Assembly (NCBI GenBank): GCA_958496175.1 | Contig: OY292277.1 | Span: forward strand, 20,292,282 to 20,356,281 | Length of the DNA: 64,000 nucleotides | Reading direction: 5' to 3' | Source of the DNA: Sisyra terminalis | Lineage: Eukaryota; Arthropoda; Insecta; Neuroptera; Sisyridae | Shown here: piece after piece, positions 58,608-64,000 of the stretch | Layout of the letters: every line of letters starts with the position of its first letter | How positions within the stretch are numbered: position 1 is the stretch's first letter | Translations under genes and position numbers: made by a program | The notes under the pieces: generated by a model | The model's database searches: none | Seen by the model: only the letters and a program-made list of their open reading frames with translations | Told to the model about the DNA's origin: nothing

Positions 58608-61600
58608 ATGTCCAACTTGTTGAATAGTAAAGAAGGTATAACATGTTGTATTTGTTCCGAAAAGTACTATCGGATGGTTTTAATGGAAACATGTTTGGAG
58701 GAATTTAAAGATTTATCATTAGCCCAAATTCTGCTCAATTTTAATTTTTTATCAGTAAGTATTAATATATTTTTATAATATTTATTTCTATATAGACTCT
58801 GCAAGTTGTGGTTACCCCCGTGCGTAGTTGTCCGTTAGGGCCCGTTAATGGTATGCCGCTTCAAAAGTTCTAAGTCGCTTTATTCACTGTACCCATATTA
58901 ATTGGGAATTCTTCTATACCGTCTATACGGTCTATACCTTCTACAATACGATTTATCAATATGGGATGTTATTTCTTAAGTATTAGAATATATTTTTATG
59001 TGTCCCATGGAAAAAAAAATTTCCTTACACCTTTATTAACAGTCGATATATGAGCGCATCTGTAATCATTCATGAATACTATCAATTCCTTCACATATTT
59101 AAGTCATCTTACACGTGTTACAGTAGCTATCCCAAAATAAAAATATGAAGATTAATTCAAGATTACATTTTCAGTTGGCATTCCCTCACATTGAAGAAAT
59201 ATATAGGTATTTACTATATCTTAATAATAATTGCACAGTAAAATAGGTTGACAGAGACAGTAAACTTAGACAAAAATTTAGAAGTAACAAAAGATTATGT
59301 ACCAAGATTTTTGAAATTATACTTCATTTCGTCATTCCCTCATTTCAAATTGAAACGAGGGAATGACAATATACGAGGTAAAGGCGTTTAAACTAGTCAA
59401 ACTTGACTTTCTTATTTCTTTACTTAGTTAATCCTTAAATTCACTGGTTTTTCCTGTTTAAAGATGAGAACATCATTCATATTAACTTTAGTGAAAATTA
59501 TTGCTGGAAGTACAATTCAGAGATACAAGTCGTTCGTTTTGACGGCGCAGAACAACGAATAATACTTTACAGAGGAGTATTATATTAACGTAACAATATT
59601 ACTGTTAGGGCCCAAACTTTTTGCTCTTTATCAAACAATAACAAACCCGATGACGGTACGGCCTATAAAAACCATTCCCTCACTTTCAAAATTATAAATT
59701 AGCCTTATAATTTGTTTTTAAATTTAAGTTTTTAAATTACGTTGTTTGGCGCATAAAACAAATATTATGTTTACGGAAGTACTGAAGAAAACAGGAACAA
59801 TCCCATTATGGTTCCTGACTAATAGCGACCTTAAGATCGAATTAGTCAAAAAAATAATACAATTTCAAGGGACACAAATAAATAAGAATATGTTTAGAAA
59901 TATCAATGTTTGCCTTTAAACTCATGAATAGGTGAAAATTTAAGGATTTTTTGTATACAAATTAAAACATATGAGTTTTATCATGTTTAATTTTTCTTTT
60001 ATAGGTGTAAATCTAAATAAGTAAAATACAATGTGGGTTAATTTAATTGTTAATAATTATTGTTATTAATTTAATAATTAAAAATGTAGCAATATAACCG
60101 ATATCAATTGATTTTCGCAATTCAATTTTAGGTGGTACGAAGATCACCGGGTCCTCTGATATTTTAAAAAAAAATGTTTACATATAACAAAACTAAGTAC
60201 ATATCAATATTGTAACGCAGGCAATTTGTAAAACGCTTTATAATTTAAATGATTTAATATTATTACCATACACAAAAGAACTTAATGAAACCATGAAGTA
60301 AAATTTGAAATTTGGATTGTTTGTAAAAACATTAAAAATATTATTAAATTGTATATATACGAAAAATTCAAGTACAGCTTGCAGGTCGAAATGAGAGAAT
60401 GGCAAGTTTAAATATGTCGTTTAAAGAATCTGAACCGGTTTGAGGTATTTATGATTTGTTGTCAATTATAAATACATTAACACCTCTTTCCGAATCCCTA
60501 AATGATACCTTTGATCTTGCCTTTTCTCACATTTTGGCCTTCAAGCTTTTACTATGTTATTTCATATCATCTATTGAGAGCAGGTAAAATTTCTTGCAAT
60601 TTCAGACCATAATTTATTCAGTCTGCTCACAATATTGATATTTGTGGAGCAAAGGTTAATAATTTGAACGTAAATATCTTTCTATCTGCATTCTTTCGTA
60701 CAATACAAGAACAGGTTTATCGATTTCGATAAATTTTTTTTCAGGTACATCTTAGTGTATCGCCCAAAAAAAAGTATAAAGGTTACAAACAAGTTTAATC
60801 TAAATAGTTGTACCAATATTTTATTATGATTTTACTAATGGCTCCAATTTAAAGACAGCTTTACTGGTTTGATAGAAATTTTATAATCAAGTTCAACTAA
60901 TTTTTCTACAGAAGAAAAGGTTACCTATTTACGTTTAATATATAATAATAAAAGCAGCATTCAGAAGAAGGCCGTTTAAAATTAATAAACGGACACCTAT
61001 TAGTTGGATGTAAATTGGTCTTTTAAATTAAATATCTATGTTCTTTTTTAAGATATCGAAAAATCTTCATATTATAATTGAAGCTAATATATGCTACTAG
61101 ACATGTTATCTATATTCTATAGCATCGGTCGCCAAACTGGTGGTCTGCGAGAAAATTTTTCTGATCCGTAAAAAAATGTGAACTGTGATTATTATAATAT
61201 ATTTAACATTTAAAAAAACCTATTGGCGACTCACATGGTTTAAATTATGAATTTAGTGGTCCGTGAGGTCAAAAAGTTTGACGATCGCTGTTCAATAGTG
61301 TTTACTAAAACCAAATGTGAGCTTTTTAAGCCCATGATAAACCAACAGGAAAATTCATAGATACAGCTAAAACTATACCTCACGCATACCTCAAAAATAA
61401 GCCTCATCACAAAAAACGTTTACATAACAGAAAAATGTTAACAATTCTTAAATTTAAGAAATTTCACCTCTTATTCGCTTTCGTTACAAATTCCCGCAAT
61501 CCTTACCCGCTTCTCTCATCAAGAAAAATTACTTGGGCTGACTCGTAGTACAACAGGATGTTCAGCGGTTAGGGAAATTTAGAGAGTCGAAAAATATCGA

Positions 61601-62847
61601 AGAATTTTATTGGGTCAGGGAATTCAGGGAAATTTTTAATTTATTAATAATTTGATTAGTGTTTATAGATTAGAAAAGATGAAGACGTAATCGTAAATAA
61701 GTATATTGTATAAAGTATTTAGATAAAACTAATAATAAGTTCAATAGAATATAATGAAAGAAAAATAAAATATGAAAAGTCACAATGTTGTTTGATTTTA
61801 TTTCAAAATCTTTTACCTAAAGTTGTTCAAAGTCTCTGTTCAAGATTCTTTTTGTCAATACGGTTAGGCGAAAAGGTGAATTTGAACCTGGAAAGTCAGG
61901 GAGTTCGTGTCAAAGGAAATACTAGATATTCTGTATAAGACTTTTATTGTGTTTACTTAATAACGACGAATACAATGCATGGAATTACAATTCAGATTGG
62001 ATTCATAAACTTACTTGTTAGAATAAACTAAACGGTTATTATTTGAAAGAAGTTAATGATAAAATCCACACTTTATTTCCTAACTGTGGCCTTCGTATAA
62101 TATAGAAAATTTTAGATTTCAGATTTCTCAAAACTACATGGATCTGTATGTTTCATTTGCGTTGCAAAAATTCAATCTTGTTTCGAATTTAAAATTCTAT
62201 GTCAGCAAGTAGACAATGCATTAAATACTCCTAATTATAGTGCAAGTTCGGAAATACTTCTATCCGACAATATACCCATAGAAGTAATTGAAGAAAATGA
62301 GAAGAGGTCCTACGAAAAAAATACGAGTAATAGCAACAATAACAATAATGTAGAGTCTTTATCATGGGAACCCAGAGCAAATAATTTGACTATTAAAACT
62401 GAGTTTGACGAGCTAATGGAAATTAAATCTGAAAATATACAAAAAGAAGTAATTGAAGAAAATGAAACGAAGTCCTACGAAAAAAAATCGATTAGTAGCA
62501 ATAACAATAATAATACAGAGTTTTTATCATGGGAACCCACAGTAAATAATTTGACCATTAAAATTGAATTTGACGAAAAAATGGAAATTAAATCTGGAAA
62601 TATACAAAAAGAAATAATTGAAGAAAATGAAACAAGATCCTACGAAAAAAATCCGGTTATTAGCAATAACAATAATAATACAGAGTCTTTATCATGGGAA
62701 TCCACAGTAAATAATTTGACTATTAAAACTGAATTTGTCGAGCAAATGGAAATTAAAGAAGGTATGACTTTTAAATTAAACGTATTACAGTTTCCAAAGT
62801 ACGAACCCAATTTTTACCAAAACCTAGAGCATAAAATTACTGATTAG
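58608..62847 (+). CDS. ZAD protein with three 55-residue repeats
   Basis: Exons 58608-58754 and 62116-62847 join in phase 0, giving 292 residues. Residues 1-78 are a ZAD with C13/C16 (CCIC) and C61/C64 (CFIC). The first exon (SEKYYRMVLMETCLEEFKDL) and the second (SVCFICVAKIQSCFEFK) match the paralogue at 50435-55519, including the intron position. Residues 105-264 are three tandem 55-residue repeats (EVIEENE..SYEK, five- to six-Asn runs, LSWEP..NNLTIKTEF) encoded by 165-bp DNA repeats. No C2H2 fingers and no large C-terminal domain are seen. AAAGAAG|GTATGA at 62755-62767 is a likely donor at the same phase-1 position where the paralogue splices, so the frame to 62847 may be an intron read-through and further exons may lie downstream or be lost. 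The 3.36-kb intron holds copy B of a dispersed element. Confidence 0.72.
58986..59892. mobile_element. Dispersed TIR element, copy B, in ZAD gene intron
   Basis: Left end TATATTTTTATGTGTCCC, right end (reverse complement) CATATTCTTATTTATTTGTG then TCCC, form an imperfect inverted repeat about 25 bp long. The interior carries a hairpin ATTCCCTC...GAGGGAAT (about 59333-59366), also conserved in copy A, and several further ATTCCCTCA words. No ORF. Confidence 0.65.
59893..61122. other. ZAD gene intron, nothing further recognised
   Basis: AT-rich intronic sequence without identifiable elements. Confidence 0.35.
61123..61290. mobile_element. Non-autonomous hAT element, 168 bp
   Basis: Ends CATCGGTCGCCAAACT and, reversed, CAGCGATCGTCAAACT match at 13 of 16 positions. 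8-bp target duplication TTCTATAG / TTCAATAG (61115-61122, 61291-61298; one mismatch). The C-A-G-C-G-A-T-type end and 8-bp duplication fit hAT. No coding content. Confidence 0.8.
62281..62760 (+). repeat. 165-bp in-frame tandem repeat, three units
   Basis: Units begin at 62281, 62446 and 62611 (GAAGTAATTGAAGAAAATGA and variants); the third ends at about 62760. The period is exactly 165 nt (55 codons), so the reading frame is kept through copy-number change. Confidence 0.92.
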
Positions 62848-62963
62848 ATTTTCTTAACTTTCTCCCGAATTTTATAAAATGACCTGTTTACATTTTTTTT
62901 TTGAATTTAATATGTATATTTAGCGTTGATTAAAGCCAACTAGTTGTATACATTATGTTAGAG

Positions 62964-64000
62964 CCTATTCACACGAGGCGTTTTGACCGCGTTTTGTCGC
63001 GCTTCAAAAAAACGCGGCGACTGAATTTTTGTTGCGCGTTAAACGCGCGTTTGAATACCATACCAATCTGGTCGTACGTTGAATAAAGACGAGACGTTTT
63101 GAGCGCAAAAATCTTTAGTTTGAAATTTAAATTTAATACAAAAAATAATATAATGCATAGGAAAAAATTAGCGTAGTATAAATACTTTCCCCGATACTAA
63201 GTACTCACATGTCATTTATGGCCTGGGAATCGTTAGTATTATCTGGTTCTATAAAATAGTTAATATTATCTGGTTCTGTAAAATAGTTAGTATTATCAGG
63301 AATACTGCTATCATACAAGTGTACTGATTCTGAGGCTGGAGGAGAACGAGATGGAAATGGTCGCGCTTTGTACAAGCGATTGGAAGTAGATCTCTCAGGT
63401 AGATAAACCGAGGAAAATGAACGAATGAATTATAAGTAGAAAACGAATGTCCATCCCGGTAGCTTTGAAGAGGAATGGCTTTCAGCTCATCGTACAAAGA
63501 CAAAATAAATAATTTGTCGGAATCTGGATCAGCAGATTTTGAATTCTCTCGTAAGGATTTCGCCTTCAATATTTGGATGAAATCTTCCTCTGTTTTGGTA
63601 GTATTTTCATTCGATGATCTCTTTCGCTTCGGTCTCGCCTCTTGTTGCGAAGAAGTTCCATCTGTCACCTCTTCTAGATCGTCGTCTACATCCTCGTCAT
63701 CTTCACTGTTAATTTTCTGATTATTCATCAAGCTATTCACAATTTCAAACCTTTCAAGACCCTGCCATTATGATCCATCTCCGAAATACATAATGACTGA
63801 CGCCTAAAAAACGCGCGTCTCGTGTGAACGCTGCGATAAGAAACAGTGCTTAGTCGTCAAACGCGCGACTTTTTGTCGCCGAGTTCTGCGGCGAGAGTGA
63901 CTGCTAGAAGCGTTTGTAGCGCTACAAACGTTGTCGCGTCGCTGCGTGTGAATGCTTCCATTTGTCCCTGTGCTTCGTCGAAACGCGCTTCTAAGCAGCG
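62964..64000. mobile_element. PIF/Harbinger-like element, cut by window end
   Basis: After TTA (about 62958-62960) comes GAGCCTATTCACACGAGGCG and GCG-rich subterminal DNA, sharply different in base composition from its surroundings. Related CACACGAG and CGTGTGAA words in inverted orientation occur at 63819-63829 and 63943-63951, so the right end or ends are near or beyond the window edge. CACACG-type termini with TTA targets are typical of PIF/Harbinger elements in insects. The interior holds a broken accessory ORF. Confidence 0.6.
63205..63740 (-). pseudogene. Harbinger-type MADF/BESS accessory protein fragment
   Basis: The open frame from 63740 reads an acidic stretch (NSEDDEDVDDDLEEVTDG), a basic segment (RPKRKRSS), then DPDSDKLFILSLYDELKAIP, which matches the BESS-like C-terminal segment of Harbinger MADF/Myb-like proteins and of host MADF-BESS proteins. 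The N-terminal MADF domain is missing. Downstream, the better-looking tail (FPSRSPPASESVHLYD, then repeated EPDNTNYF-like words to a stop at 63205) lies in a different frame, indicating a frameshift near 63430. Non-functional remnant. Confidence 0.6.

Noticed and set aside
1..64000. CRISPR arrays, rRNA genes, bacterial operons
   Set aside because: No regularly spaced repeat-spacer structure and no rRNA-like sequence. Gene structure is eukaryotic throughout.

Overview
This window is AT-rich eukaryotic nuclear DNA, almost certainly from an insect. It has short spliced genes with GT-AG introns, two zinc-finger-associated (ZAD) proteins, MADF-BESS, FLYWCH and BEN-domain proteins, and a dense load of small DNA transposons and tRNA-derived SINEs. 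A beetle is a reasonable guess but is not proven. There is no bacterial or organellar character: no operons, no CRISPR array, no rRNA. I assembled spliced genes by hand from open frames, splice sites and codon phase. All models below are in phase, but none has transcript support.

Layout. 1-18500 is gene-poor and made of repeat relics: a 330-bp tandem duplication, terminal-inverted-repeat (TIR) elements, a hAT relic with 8-bp target duplication, a pogo-like element, a large foldback and three SINEs. 18505-24126 is a tandem duplication of about 3 kb carrying two MADF-BESS genes on the minus strand. 25859-29372 (minus) is the threonine aspartase TASP1. Its first intron holds a decayed LINE with a nested insertion that carries a hammerhead-ribozyme-like core. 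29802-37121 (plus) is a six-exon WDR6 homologue, head to head with TASP1. 38678-45486 (minus) is a gene for a protein with three BEN domains, built from repeated exon modules; its 5' end was not found. 46535-48074 (minus) is a small FLYWCH protein. 50435-55519 (minus) encodes a ZAD protein joined to a large C-terminal domain of an uncharacterised metazoan family, with two middle exons that can only be used one at a time. 58608-62847 (plus) is its ZAD paralogue with three 55-residue repeats. 62964-64000 is a PIF/Harbinger-like element with a broken MADF/BESS-type accessory ORF.

How it fits together. TASP1 and WDR6 are conserved single-copy housekeeping genes, a protease and a tRNA 2'-O-methylation cofactor, that probably share a promoter region. 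The other genes belong to fast-evolving DNA-binding or chromatin adaptor families (MADF-BESS, BEN, FLYWCH, ZAD). They show local duplication, exon duplication and domain recruitment, and they sit among transposons, some of which encode related domains. The most notable findings are the triple-BEN exon modules, the ZAD fusion gene with its phase-incompatible alternative exons, the MADF-BESS pair with a 199-bp identical block, and the hammerhead-like motifs.
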